The notes: generated by a model from the letters alone, not told the origin. DNA of 64,000 bases from Piscirickettsiaceae bacterium (GCA_013215825.1 JABSQN010000002.1:62001-126000), one strand, 5' to 3'; numbered from the stretch's first letter, positions 36,176-45,637 are shown. A program made the numbers and translations.

Positions 36176-38074
36176 TTAGCGACCTATGCCGTAAAGCCCA
36201 GCGTTTTTGACTAATTCAAAGTCACTGTCTTCGGTGACATTTTCTGCAATAACTTTAATGTCTAATAATTGTGCAACTTCTTGCATAATATGGAGCAAGT
36301 CAGACTTGGTACTATTTCCTTCAATATCATGTGTTAAGTCGCGAGCCAAGCGAATATAGTCAATATTAAGTCCCTTTAACAAATCAATGGCGATAATGTC
36401 TGAGGAATAACGCTTCAATAAGGTTCTAGCCCCTAGTGATTTTACAAATGTACTAAAATTCGTAAAGCTGACAAGGTCTTTTTGGACTGAATAAGCCGTA
36501 ACACTGAATGTTAATAGTTCAGTCTTTAAGGGTGATTGTGCCATCTTTTCTTGTAACCAACTTGCAAATGATGCTGATGACACAGAGGTCATGGACAGGT
36601 TAATAGTCACTGGTACAGATTGTTTGGCTTTTTCCATTAATGTAATTATTTTAGTAATAATACATTTATCTAGTTCTTCTTCTAAGCCAAATTCTTGTGC
36701 CATAGAAAAGAAAGTACCAATCGATAATGTATTGCCAACATCGTCTTTAACAACAGTAAATGCTTCTTGCATAACTTTAACAGGCTCATCGCTTGCGTAA
36801 TTATAAGCTTCAGACGTTAATGTTATTTCTGGCATATTATTATTAATCGTATTATTAATTACTGACTTCCAATCTAAATCACTCATTGAGCTAACGGTAT
36901 CTTCTTTAATGAAGAATGCATTGCTATCAATATTCCTCGCTTGTTCATAGGCTTCTAACATTGCGGGGGATAATTTATCAAAATCACTACTGCGTTCAAA
37001 TCGAACAATACCAATATGGACCAAATCATGAACCCCAATTTGTTGGCCTAATTTTGTTATATCTTTTTGTAGGGAGTCGGCAAGTGAAATAATACTATCC
37101 TTATCAAAGTTAGAGCAAAGTAGGGCAAACTCGGAGCCATATAAACGATAAGAAAGGGTGCCAGATTGCTCTGTCCTTTGTAATAGAGTTGCAAAATTAA
37201 CCAATAATTTATTAACTCCTTTATTACCTTTGTCTTTTGCAATAAGAGAAAGATCATCGAACTTAATAAAGACAGAATAACCAGATTGTCCAGAGACTAA
37301 AGCTTGTTTGAGATTGGTGTTAAACGTGGTTTGGTTTAAAAGTTTAGTCAGTGGATCTCTTTTTAAGCTTTCACTTAATGTTTCCAATTTTCTATTCAGT
37401 CGAGCAATCATATTGCCAATTTTATCTGACATGCTATTCATTGATTGAGCTACATTTCTTACTTCAAGTGTCCATGGTAACTTTTTGATTATAGTGAAGT
37501 TGCCTGATGATATTTCATTGGCTTGCTTCTCAATATCTTTTAAAGGTTGTAATGTAAGTCGCAGTGCAATAATAAGTAATGCCAGCGCACCTAAGAATAT
37601 AATCAATGAGAATTTTAAGGTGGTTTTTGCTTGTTCATAAAGCTTCAGATAGCCATAACCAGGATTGGTTGTGACATATAGAGTGCCGCTGATATTCCAA
37701 CCAGAACTGATTTCAGAAATCGCAGTGGCTGGCTCCATTGGCATTACTCGGCTTAGCCAATTAGGGACGCCTTCCATTGTTTCAGTATTTGTTAATGTCA
37801 CCAAGTCGTTACCATCGATATCAACTAGGCGCATCTCCTTGTAATAGCCCATATCAAATATGGCATTCATCATGGTGCGAATAATAGGGTCTTGCTCATC
37901 GACCATGTGAGGGCTAAGAGATAAGCCTAATGATGTGGCAGTATCCTGCACATGGATCTCAGATTCAACTTCAAGATAACTTTTAATGTTTTCAATACTT
38001 AAAACGAAGTTAACACTGAAAATAATGAAGAAAATAAAAGAAATTAAAATTAATAATTGTTTGGACAATGACAT
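36176..38074 (-). CDS. lapD: LapD-like c-di-GMP receptor with degenerate GGDEF and EAL
   Basis: 632 residues from ATG 38074; the frame extends 31 codons further upstream, without support. TM1 (7-27), LapD/MoxY periplasmic domain (about 30-155), TM2 (about 160-180), HAMP, then a GGDEF domain whose signature is YGSEF and an EAL domain whose signature is replaced by EAF. Both are therefore predicted to be catalytically dead, as in LapD, which binds c-di-GMP with its EAL domain and captures LapG. It forms a pair with lapG downstream. Confidence 0.9.
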   Translation of the reverse strand: MSLSKQLLILISFIFFIIFSVNFVLSIENIKSYLEVESEIHVQDTATSLGLSLSPHMVDEQDPIIRTMMNAIFDMGYYKEMRLVDIDGNDLVTLTNTETMEGVPNWLSRVMPMEPATAISEISSGWNISGTLYVTTNPGYGYLKLYEQAKTTLKFSLIIFLGALALLIIALRLTLQPLKDIEKQANEISSGNFTIIKKLPWTLEVRNVAQSMNSMSDKIGNMIARLNRKLETLSESLKRDPLTKLLNQTTFNTNLKQALVSGQSGYSVFIKFDDLSLIAKDKGNKGVNKLLVNFATLLQRTEQSGTLSYRLYGSEFALLCSNFDKDSIISLADSLQKDITKLGQQIGVHDLVHIGIVRFERSSDFDKLSPAMLEAYEQARNIDSNAFFIKEDTVSSMSDLDWKSVINNTINNNMPEITLTSEAYNYASDEPVKVMQEAFTVVKDDVGNTLSIGTFFSMAQEFGLEEELDKCIITKIITLMEKAKQSVPVTINLSMTSVSSASFASWLQEKMAQSPLKTELLTFSVTAYSVQKDLVSFTNFSTFVKSLGARTLLKRYSSDIIAIDLLKGLNIDYIRLARDLTHDIEGNSTKSDLLHIMQEVAQLLDIKVIAENVTEDSDFELVKNAGLYGIGR

Positions 38075-38438
38075 AGTATGCAGCCTATTCAAATACTTAT
38101 TGGAGTAACAATAATGATGAAAGATAAGGCTAACGATACCTGTACCTACACGGATACGCAAATACAATTGATTTTATTCTATCTAAACTGAAATTTGGAT
38201 GAAAAATGGTAGTAATGCCTTTGTTTACAAAGACTTATTTAATGGAACATGCTTTGTCCAGCTCGACAGCTGTAGTTTATTTGAACTGTGACGAATATCA
38301 ATGTCTGTTTACGTAGCAATAGCGGGCTATTAGCAGTAAATTTAACCCTAAAATTAGGACGATGTGTATCTAGCCTATTTTATTTTTAGGTTTTGGACTG
38401 TAGGATATAAGCCTTCTTCATAATTAAAAATAGTCTAA
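38075..38438. other. Gene-free divergent region lapD / AEC transporter
   Basis: 364 bp between divergent genes with no ORF of note. It presumably contains both promoters. No clear operator palindrome was noticed. A TTTTTAGGTTTTGGACTGTAGGATAT stretch ends about 25 bp ahead of ATG 38439. Confidence 0.45.
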
Positions 38439-39350
38439 ATGCTCACTGTCCTAATACAAATGTCACTGATTATCGCCTGTGGTTCTTTATGGAACCGCAT
38501 TGCGCCATCACATAGTACGCGCCAAACACACCGCCGGACATTAACTGATCTTGTTTTCTATATATTACTGCCAGCATTAGTATTAGATGTGATTTGGCGA
38601 GCGCCATTAAATCAATCTTCATTACAAATATCATTTTTAGCCACCTGCGGCATTGCAACAGGTTTAATTGTAATGTGGCTAGTTCTTCGATTTTTTAAGG
38701 CATCAAAAAAGCAAACGGGGACACTATTGCTAGCCGCTTCTTTTCCCAATTCTACCTATCTTGGCTTACCGGTATTAGATCAAGTTATCGGCTCGTATAC
38801 ACGCTCAACAGTTTTGCAATATGACTTATTTGCATGCACACCTATTTTATTATCGATTGGTATGTTGATCGCGCATTATTATGGCGACAGCAATACCGAG
38901 GTGCATCCACTTCGTGAGTTAATTAAAGTGCCGCCTCTTTGGGCTGTCATCATTGGTATTACCTTAAATACACTGGGTATTCAACAACCTGAAATTGTAC
39001 ACGCAGGCTTAATGACATTGGCAGGCGGTGTTGTACCCTTGATGTTGATCGTCTTAGGCATGAGTATCCGTTGGCAGAGCTTGCGGTTTAACTATCTAAA
39101 ACTATTATTCCCTGTGGCATTAATATCATTAGTAGTGGTGCCATTAGTCGTGTTTTCAACCAGCCATATTATTAACTTTGATGCGGATAAAATCATTATC
39201 GTGACATTAATAGCCGCCATGCCAACGATGGTATTTGGCATTGTTATCTGTGAACGTTATCAACTCGATAGCCAGCTTTATGCCGCGGCTGTTGCGGTAA
39301 CGACGCTAACTAGCCTCATTACATTGCCGCTTTGGTTTAACTGGCTATAA
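38439..39350 (+). CDS. AEC-family (auxin efflux carrier-like) transporter
   Basis: 303 residues, about ten hydrophobic helices in two halves. Typical motifs: SFPNSTYLGLPVLDQVIG (first half, broken helix) and LMLIVLGMSIRW with VFGIVICERYQLD in the second half. The family exports or imports malonate and other small acids, and the substrate is unknown here. The 3' end overlaps the convergent globin gene by 6 bp. Confidence 0.87.
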   Translation: MLTVLIQMSLIIACGSLWNRIAPSHSTRQTHRRTLTDLVFYILLPALVLDVIWRAPLNQSSLQISFLATCGIATGLIVMWLVLRFFKASKKQTGTLLLAASFPNSTYLGLPVLDQVIGSYTRSTVLQYDLFACTPILLSIGMLIAHYYGDSNTEVHPLRELIKVPPLWAVIIGITLNTLGIQQPEIVHAGLMTLAGGVVPLMLIVLGMSIRWQSLRFNYLKLLFPVALISLVVVPLVVFSTSHIINFDADKIIIVTLIAAMPTMVFGIVICERYQLDSQLYAAAVAVTTLTSLITLPLWFNWL

Positions 39351-39737
39351 CACTTCTTTATTACGCATAAAGTCAGCAGTTTGCACAAATGAACTCATTA
39401 ACTGTTGCGTTAACATCTCATCTAAATCCATCTGTTTTAATGATTGAGCCATGCAATACAACCACTGATCACGCTCCTCAATACCAATAGAAAATGGCAA
39501 GTGACGACCTCTTAAACGTGGATGACCATATTTTTCCACATATAACTGCGGACCACCCATCCAACCGGATAAAAATAGATAGAGTTTATCTTCACTAATT
39601 TTAATATCTTGTGGATGCATTGCGCGAATTAGCTGAGTTTGTGGCGTATCACACATGATTTGATAAAATATTTGGCATAAGCGACGAACGGCTTTATCAC
39701 CACCAATTCGCTCATAAGGTGTAATTACTTCGGACAT
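39345..39737 (-). CDS. Group II truncated haemoglobin
   Basis: 130 residues, the 2-on-2 globin fold. TPYERIGGDKAVRRLCQIFY at the start, FLSGWMGGPQLYVEKYGHPRLRGRHLPF holding the proximal His of helix F, and QWLYCM with the Trp G8 that marks group II. It binds O2 or NO and may detoxify NO or peroxide. It is 133 bp upstream of the divergent Fae-like gene. Confidence 0.9.
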   Translation of the reverse strand: MSEVITPYERIGGDKAVRRLCQIFYQIMCDTPQTQLIRAMHPQDIKISEDKLYLFLSGWMGGPQLYVEKYGHPRLRGRHLPFSIGIEERDQWLYCMAQSLKQMDLDEMLTQQLMSSFVQTADFMRNKEVL

Positions 39738-39870
39738 TATTGATACTCAACACTAAAAACTAGTGTGATCTTATCCTTCTTTGCACCGCTTATAAAGTCT
39801 ATTACTTGCTACATCGCAACTAGACAAGGATAATTAACGGGTTTTAGTTAATTAATCTCGGAGAAATTCA

Positions 39871-40425
39871 ATGAGCGAAAAAATGACAATGCGTGTTGGC
39901 GAATGTTTATTAGCAGGTGGCCCACCATTCACAGCAGCAGAACCTGAAGTTATCATCGGTGAATTAGATGGTCCATTTGGTACTGCATTTGCAAATCTAC
40001 TTGGTGATCAAGTTAAAGGTCATACTCGTGTTTTAGCATTAATGAATACAGATATGATGGTTAAGCCTGCAACAATTATGGTCAGCAAAGTGACTGTTAA
40101 AGACGTTGCTTACACCAATATCCTTATGGGTACTGTTCAAGGCGCTATTTCAAATGGCGTACTAGATGCAGTTCGTAACGGTACAATCCCTAAAGAAAAA
40201 GCGAATGATTTAGGTATTATCGTTTCTGTTTGGTTAAGCCCAGGTGTTGAAAAAGTTGAAGACTTAGATCACGAAGCTTTATTCAATATTCACCGTGAAG
40301 CAACGCGTAAAGCGATTGAAAAAGCAATGAATAATGAGCCAAGCATTGATTTCTTATTAGAAAATCAAGAAAAATTGGTACATAAATACTACCAAAGAGC
40401 TTTAGATGCTAAAAAAGCTAAATAA
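39871..40425 (+). CDS. Formaldehyde-activating enzyme (Fae) homologue lacking catalytic His
   Basis: 184 residues. The Fae fold is clear: RVGECLLAGG (8-17), VIIGELDGPFGTAFANLL, GHTRVLALMNTDMMVKPATIMVSKVTVKD, and the pterin-pocket region GTVQGAISNGVLDAVRNGTIP. In characterised Fae the strand before VIIG/LIIG holds the catalytic His (AHIDLIIG). Here the same position reads AEPEVIIG, so His is replaced by Glu24. True Fae condenses formaldehyde with tetrahydromethanopterin in methylotrophs. This paralogue may instead sense or carry formaldehyde or pterin. It is a single gene with GGAG upstream and a strong terminator after it. Confidence 0.85.
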   Translation: MSEKMTMRVGECLLAGGPPFTAAEPEVIIGELDGPFGTAFANLLGDQVKGHTRVLALMNTDMMVKPATIMVSKVTVKDVAYTNILMGTVQGAISNGVLDAVRNGTIPKEKANDLGIIVSVWLSPGVEKVEDLDHEALFNIHREATRKAIEKAMNNEPSIDFLLENQEKLVHKYYQRALDAKKAK

Positions 40426-40449
40426 ATAGCGTCTTTATCTCAAGAAATC

Positions 40450-40488
40450 AACGGTCTATCCGCTAAATCGGTTAGACCGTTTTTTTTT
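40450..40488 (+). terminator. Rho-independent terminator of the fae-like gene
   Basis: ACGGTCTA (40451-40458) pairs with TAGACCGT (40473-40480), extended by an inner CCG/CGG, followed by eight T residues at 40481-40488. It lies 25 bp after the stop codon. Confidence 0.93.
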
Positions 40489-40506
40489 GAGATGTATAAT
40501 CAATAG

Positions 40507-41028
40507 ATGAGCAATAACCTAGAGCGTGAAATGGATCTATATTCCATTGATAAATTAATGCATGAAACACGTCAGCTGGCAGCTAGATATCGCCAGACGA
40601 CAGGTAGTACTTTACCTGTTACGGGTGAAATTTCCCGTTATGATGTGGCAAAAGCATTAAATTTACAGCTCACTGACGATCAAACTCTAGGCTATGATGC
40701 TATTGGCTTAGGTGATCGTGAAGGTCTACGCATACTAATTAAAGGTCGTGTTTTATTTGAAGACAGTCGATCAACCCCTCGTATCGGGCAGCTTAAACCT
40801 GATGAACGATGGGACAATGTTGTTTTAATCTTATTTGATGATAATTATGAAGCAGTTGAAATGTATGAAGCAACACATGAAGACATCAAAGCAGTATTAA
40901 AAACAAAATCCAATAATAGCAATAAGAAACGAGGAGCAATGTCCATTGCTCAGTTCAAAATTATTAGTCAACTCGTATGGACACAAGAAAATGGCGTAGA
41001 GTCGGAAATATGGGATAATCATAAATAA
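40507..41028 (+). CDS. Uncharacterised protein (DUF6998-like)
   Basis: 173 residues, soluble. Helical start (SIDKLMHETRQLAARYRQTTG), then VTGEISRYDVAKAL, GYDAI, RILIKGRVL and WDNVVLILFDDNYEAVEMYEA, a pattern like restriction-endonuclease-fold domains (GE..., D, IKGR). It resembles DUF6998 as I remember that family. The C-terminal 30 residues are helical. Metal-dependent nuclease activity is conceivable, but only the E/D/K pattern supports it. Starts 19 bp after the terminator. Confidence 0.6.
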   Translation: MSNNLEREMDLYSIDKLMHETRQLAARYRQTTGSTLPVTGEISRYDVAKALNLQLTDDQTLGYDAIGLGDREGLRILIKGRVLFEDSRSTPRIGQLKPDERWDNVVLILFDDNYEAVEMYEATHEDIKAVLKTKSNNSNKKRGAMSIAQFKIISQLVWTQENGVESEIWDNHK

Positions 41029-41050
41029 TTAATCAGAAGGGATAATTATT

Positions 41051-41626
41051 ATGACTGTATCGGGATTTATCTTTTGGGGCTTAACGGCCGTATCATTATT
41101 TTATCTCATTTCAGTTTATAACGGCCTCGTTAGTTTAAAGCATAGCGTTAGCAAAGCATGGGCTAATATTGATGTGTTACTAAAACAACGTCACGACGAA
41201 CTTCCTAAGCTGATTGAAACCTGCAAACAATACATGAAGTTTGAGCAGGAAACCCTTGAAAATGTTATGAAATCTCGCTCCTCTGTCGCCGCTGCCAGAC
41301 AGCAAAGTGATATCCCTGCATTAGGTCAAGCAGAAGGTGCATTACGCATGGGGCTAGGTAGTTTATTTGCTGTTGCTGAAGCTTATCCTGACCTTAAAGC
41401 CGATCAAACTTTTCAACATTTACAGGCTCGTATTACAGGTTTGGAAAATGATATTGCTGATCGCCGTGAGTTTTATAATGAAAGCGTCAATAACAATAAT
41501 GTTCGTATTGAACAATTTCCTGATGTATTGATTGCTCGATTCTTTAAGTTTAAAGAACATAACTTGCTAGAGTTTGCCAATGACGAAAAAACAGATGTTA
41601 ATGTTAGTCAGTTATTTAATAGTTAA
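41051..41626 (+). CDS. lemA: LemA family protein
   Basis: 191 residues. One N-terminal membrane helix (about 4-24), then a helical cytoplasmic or periplasmic domain with family motifs YNGLVSLKHSVSKAWANIDVLLKQRHDELPKLI and ENDIADRREFYNESVNNNNVRIEQFPDVLIARFF. The function is not firmly known. It lies 8 bp upstream of the GIDE-type membrane protein, an association seen in other bacteria. Confidence 0.92.
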   Translation: MTVSGFIFWGLTAVSLFYLISVYNGLVSLKHSVSKAWANIDVLLKQRHDELPKLIETCKQYMKFEQETLENVMKSRSSVAAARQQSDIPALGQAEGALRMGLGSLFAVAEAYPDLKADQTFQHLQARITGLENDIADRREFYNESVNNNNVRIEQFPDVLIARFFKFKEHNLLEFANDEKTDVNVSQLFNS

Positions 41627-41634
41627 GGCGAATA

Positions 41635-42546
41635 GTGCAAGAGTTCATTGCTTCGATCGAGGGGCTATTATTACAGATTGAGCCCGATGAGTTCTGGCCA
41701 GCAATGGTTTTTTGTATCGTTATTTGTCCACTGTCTTTTTATTGGATGGTTCGCTGGTATCGTAATGCCCGTAAAATTGAAAACATTCCTACTGCTAAGA
41801 TCCGTAGTGCCGCTCAAGGCTATATTGAAATAATCGGTCAGTCTTTATTAATGGATGGACCTAAAATCATATCACCTCTAACAGGTAAGCCCTGTGTTTG
41901 GTATCATTATAAAATAGAAGAGAAGGTAAGAACGTATAGCTCAAAAAGAATGTCAAGGTCACACTGGAAAGTTATCAAAGAACAGACAAGTGAAGAGTTG
42001 TTTTTGTTAGAAGATGCTACGGGACAATGTATTATTGATCCCGATCATGCGGATGTTATTACTACCCATAAACGTATTTGGCATAAACGACTCGAGAATA
42101 GACGATTCACCGAAGAACTGTTACTTGAAAATGAATTATTGTATGCCATTGGTCTATTTAAATCAGTGGCTAATATTGAACAAAAAAAGATAAAAGAACA
42201 TATCACTGAATTACTTAAACAATGGAAACGTGATCCCAAACAATTATTGCATAAATTCGATAGTAATCGAGATGGTAATATAAGCCAAAAAGAATGGGAT
42301 CGTGTTAGAAAAACAGCGGAATGGCAAGTTAAACAACAACAAAAACAACAAAAACAACAAACTAAAATGGAACAATTGCACGTGCTAATGAATAGTCCTC
42401 ATAATGATCAAGCCTTTATCTTATCTAATATTTCAGAAAAGAAACTGATTAAGAAATATAAACTTAAATCATTATTTGCATTGATAAGCTTTTTTAGTAG
42501 TGGAAGCATCGCTATTTGGGCAATTAACACACGTTTAGGATTGTAA
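41635..42546 (+). CDS. GIDE-domain membrane protein with an EF-hand
   Basis: 303 residues from GTG 41635. TM1 (about 20-38), then the GIDE (MULAN/E3-like) domain: KIRSAAQGYIEIIGQSLLM, ISPLTGKPCVWYHYKIEE, and FLLEDATGQCIIDPDHADV. At about 207-218 there is a canonical EF-hand calcium loop (DSNRDGNISQKE). A Gln/Lys-rich linker (QQQKQQKQQ) and a C-terminal TM segment (about 282-298) follow. No RING domain is present. The Ca-binding insertion is unusual for this group. It forms a pair with lemA. Confidence 0.82.
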   Translation: MQEFIASIEGLLLQIEPDEFWPAMVFCIVICPLSFYWMVRWYRNARKIENIPTAKIRSAAQGYIEIIGQSLLMDGPKIISPLTGKPCVWYHYKIEEKVRTYSSKRMSRSHWKVIKEQTSEELFLLEDATGQCIIDPDHADVITTHKRIWHKRLENRRFTEELLLENELLYAIGLFKSVANIEQKKIKEHITELLKQWKRDPKQLLHKFDSNRDGNISQKEWDRVRKTAEWQVKQQQKQQKQQTKMEQLHVLMNSPHNDQAFILSNISEKKLIKKYKLKSLFALISFFSSGSIAIWAINTRLGL

Positions 42547-42547
42547 A

Positions 42548-44464
42548 ATGCAAGATCTTGAACATGTATTTAGCCAAGGCGGGCTATTGTCACAGCATAT
42601 TGATGGTTATGCACCTCGTCCCCAGCAATTGGAAATGGCACAGGCCATTGAAAAAACGCTCGAAGAAGCCACCGTATTAGTTGCAGAAGCAGGAACAGGG
42701 ACAGGAAAAACATATGCCTATTTGGCGCCGGCTATTTTATCGGGTCAAAAAGTCTTTATCTCAACGGGGACTAAAAACTTACAAGATCAATTATTTAACA
42801 AAGATTTACCAATGCTTCGTAAAGCATTATCTGTATCATTTCGAGCGGCATTATTAAAAGGTCGTAGTAATTATTTATGCCATTATCGACTGGAAATGGC
42901 ACAAGGTGATCCCTTGCAAAAGCCTCATTATGCTACTTTGCAAGCATTGGAAGAATGGTCAGGAAAAACTAAAACAGGTGACTTGGCTGAGAGTAATTTA
43001 TTAGAGAACAGTTCGTCATTATGGTCAAAAGTGACCTCAACGATTGATAATTGCTTAGGGAAAGAATGCCCGAATGCTAATGAATGTTTTATCAATGAAG
43101 CACGTAGAAAAGCCCAAGAAGCGGATATTGTGGTGATTAATCATCACCTTTTAATGTCAGATATGGCACTCAAAGCAGCAGGGCAAGGCGAGATATTACC
43201 TAGTGCCGATGCCTATATTATTGATGAAGCACACCAACTGCCTGAAATAGCCACACAATTTTTAGGTAACCGTATTAGCAGTCATCAAATACATGAACTT
43301 TGCCGAGATAGTATCCGTGAAATGGAGCAAGATGCGGATGATATGGCTAAAATTCGAGATTATGCCGATAAAATAGAAGCGGTAATGAGAAGATTCCGCC
43401 TAAGTATTGGTGATAAAGAACAGCGAGTCCCCTGGCTTTCATTACGTGATAATTTAGGTGTTAGATCCAAACTTATTGAGTTAATGGAAAGCCTAGATGA
43501 TTTGTCAGAACAATTAGAAATAGCATCAGAGCGGGGCAAGGGGCTGGAACAATGCCATGAACGGTGTCACGTTTTAATCGATACGCTGTCGGTGTTTAAT
43601 CAAGATAAAAAAGATGATGCCATGGTTTTATGGGCTGACATTCGTGGCAGTGGTTTAATTCTTCATGCAACACCCCATGAAGTCAGTCAATATTTTCAGA
43701 AATGGATGGATGAAAAACCAACATCATGGATATTTACCTCAGCAACACTCACTGTTGCCGGTAAGTTTAATAACTTTAGTAATCAATTAGGCATTAACGA
43801 TGCGGAATCAGAAATATGGCTAAGCCCTTTTGATTATGAAAAACAAAGCTTACTCTATATGCCAACCATTCCGGTTGAACCCAAACATGACGACTACAAC
43901 ACATATATTGCAGAATTAGCCAAAGAATTAATAGACTATAGTCAAGGTCGTACTTTTATTTTATTTACCAGCTATCGCGCCATGCACAGTGTTGCTGCTG
44001 CATTAAAAGAAGATTGCGATCATCCCTTAATGGTGCAGGGCAGTGCATCAAAAGCTACATTATTAGATGAGTTTCGTGATCATGGTAATGCGGTATTATT
44101 GGGAACCAATAGCTTTTGGGAGGGCGTCGATGTTCGAGGTGAAGCCTTATCTTGCGTTATTATCGACAAAATTCCATTTGCATCACCGGGCGATCCTGTT
44201 CTACAAGCGCGAATTGATACTTTAAAAGAGCGGGGCGGCAATCCCTTTTCATCTATTCAAATTCCAGCAGCTGTTATTCAGCTTAAACAAGGAATAGGGC
44301 GTCTAATTCGTGATCCAAATGATTACGGTGTTTTAGTTTTATGTGATCCAAGGTTCTTAACAAAACCTTATGGCAAGCTATTCTTACGGAGTTTACCGGC
44401 CATGCCGATCACGCAAAATATAGATGATGTTGCTCAATTTTTTAAACAACATACACGCTCTTAA
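42548..44464 (+). CDS. yoaA: ATP-dependent helicase YoaA (DinG-like, Fe-S)
   Basis: 638 residues, XPD/DinG superfamily. Walker A AEAGTGTGKTYAY near 46-58, Fe-S cysteines in the KGRSNYLCHYRLE (about 108) and CLGKECPNANECF (166-178) regions, DEAH-type DEAHQLPE, and C-terminal QGIGRLIRDPND. YoaA unwinds DNA ahead of a blocked replication fork together with the clamp-loader chi subunit. Starts one base after the GIDE gene stop, so probably in that operon. Confidence 0.9.
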   Translation: MQDLEHVFSQGGLLSQHIDGYAPRPQQLEMAQAIEKTLEEATVLVAEAGTGTGKTYAYLAPAILSGQKVFISTGTKNLQDQLFNKDLPMLRKALSVSFRAALLKGRSNYLCHYRLEMAQGDPLQKPHYATLQALEEWSGKTKTGDLAESNLLENSSSLWSKVTSTIDNCLGKECPNANECFINEARRKAQEADIVVINHHLLMSDMALKAAGQGEILPSADAYIIDEAHQLPEIATQFLGNRISSHQIHELCRDSIREMEQDADDMAKIRDYADKIEAVMRRFRLSIGDKEQRVPWLSLRDNLGVRSKLIELMESLDDLSEQLEIASERGKGLEQCHERCHVLIDTLSVFNQDKKDDAMVLWADIRGSGLILHATPHEVSQYFQKWMDEKPTSWIFTSATLTVAGKFNNFSNQLGINDAESEIWLSPFDYEKQSLLYMPTIPVEPKHDDYNTYIAELAKELIDYSQGRTFILFTSYRAMHSVAAALKEDCDHPLMVQGSASKATLLDEFRDHGNAVLLGTNSFWEGVDVRGEALSCVIIDKIPFASPGDPVLQARIDTLKERGGNPFSSIQIPAAVIQLKQGIGRLIRDPNDYGVLVLCDPRFLTKPYGKLFLRSLPAMPITQNIDDVAQFFKQHTRS

Positions 44465-44472
44465 ATAAGAAA

Positions 44473-44898
44473 TTATAAACCTTCAAGATAAGCAAATGCA
44501 GTCATAAACGCCTGTTCTTGGAATTGTTTTAAGCCCGTATCTTCAAAGTTCATAACAACCTTACTTTTCTTAAGTATTTCTTTTCCCTTGGCTGGTGATA
44601 ATAATGACACTTCTAAGTCATCACTAAGTTGAATAGCCGCTTCAAGCTTAAAGCCGACAAAACCGCCGGCGAATTTACCCTTGGTCATACGTTCACGAAT
44701 CACCACATGATCAACTTGATAATCAGCCATTAACTTCACAAAATCAAACTGAAATTTACGCAACTGCTCGCTATCAGTGGCATCACTAATTGATAATTTC
44801 TTAGCGCGACATTCATGCAAGGCATACAGGCCATCACTCAATGACATCAAGCTAATAACTGCATCATTACCTTTTAATTCAATACCACATACTTTCAT
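44473..44898 (-). CDS. DUF3010 family protein (RNase H-like fold)
   Basis: 141 residues from ATG 44898; an upstream TTG would add four residues. Family block KVCGIELKGNDAVISL at the start, LRKFQFDFVKLMADYQVDHVVIRERMTKGKFAGGFVGFKLEAAIQL in the middle, and TGLKQFQEQAFMTAFAYL at the end. The topology suggests an RNase H-like fold, but no activity is assigned. Convergent with yoaA (8-bp gap). Confidence 0.88.
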   Translation of the reverse strand: MKVCGIELKGNDAVISLMSLSDGLYALHECRAKKLSISDATDSEQLRKFQFDFVKLMADYQVDHVVIRERMTKGKFAGGFVGFKLEAAIQLSDDLEVSLLSPAKGKEILKKSKVVMNFEDTGLKQFQEQAFMTAFAYLEGL

Positions 44899-45010
44899 TA
44901 GAAAACTCAACTAGTTCGGAAAACGTAATTATACCGAAACTAGCTACTTTAAACTGTAATTCATATAATGAAACATTGCATGAAAGAATATGAATCATAG
45001 GAGATAAGAC

Positions 45011-45637
45011 ATGATAACGCTATACGGCAGTGGTCAATCACGATCTTTTAGAGCTCTTTGGGCGCTTGAAGAAGCAGGAATCCCTTATAAATATAAATCA
45101 GTCAAAATTGGTGGAAATACCGATAATGGTACACAAACAGAGAGCTATAAAAAACTTAATATTCAAGGAAAAGTACCGACGTTAAGCGATAACGGACTTG
45201 TTCTTAGCGAAAGCGGAGCAATCGTAAATTACATTGCAGCTCAAAACCCACAAGCTAAACTTATTCCAACTGACATAGTTACCAGAGCAAAGTATGACCA
45301 GCTTTGTTTCTTCGTATTATCTGAACTAGAACAACCTTTATGGACTTACTCAAAACATCGCTTTATATTGCCCAAAGAATATCGCTTAAAAGAAATTTCT
45401 AATACCGTACATTGGGAATTTGAGAAAACAGTATCAGCACTAGAATATCAATTAGCAGATAAAGAATTTGCAGTTACAGAATATTTCACAATGGCTGATA
45501 TATTAATTGCCCACACATTATCATGGGCAGACAAAGCTAAATTTAATATTCCTGATTCATTATTAGATTACACCCACAGAATGTGTGGAAGAGTAGCATT
45601 TGTTAAGGCATTATCTAAATCTGAAACAATATTTTGA
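45011..45637 (+). CDS. Glutathione S-transferase family protein
   Basis: 208 residues. The N-terminal thioredoxin-like domain (MITLYGSGQSRSFRALWALEEAGIPY, KVPTLSD and the glutathione-binding ESGAIVNYI) and helical C-terminal domain (FTMADILIAHTLSWADKAKF) are both complete. Ser10/Ser12 are candidates for the activating residue. Substrate unknown. Site AGGAG precedes ATG 45011 by 9 bp. Confidence 0.92.
   Translation: MITLYGSGQSRSFRALWALEEAGIPYKYKSVKIGGNTDNGTQTESYKKLNIQGKVPTLSDNGLVLSESGAIVNYIAAQNPQAKLIPTDIVTRAKYDQLCFFVLSELEQPLWTYSKHRFILPKEYRLKEISNTVHWEFEKTVSALEYQLADKEFAVTEYFTMADILIAHTLSWADKAKFNIPDSLLDYTHRMCGRVAFVKALSKSETIF

Noticed and set aside
39871..40425. Using the Fae homologue alone as proof of methylotrophy
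   Set aside because: It lacks the catalytic His, and Fae-like paralogues occur outside methylotrophs. It is recorded as a hint only.
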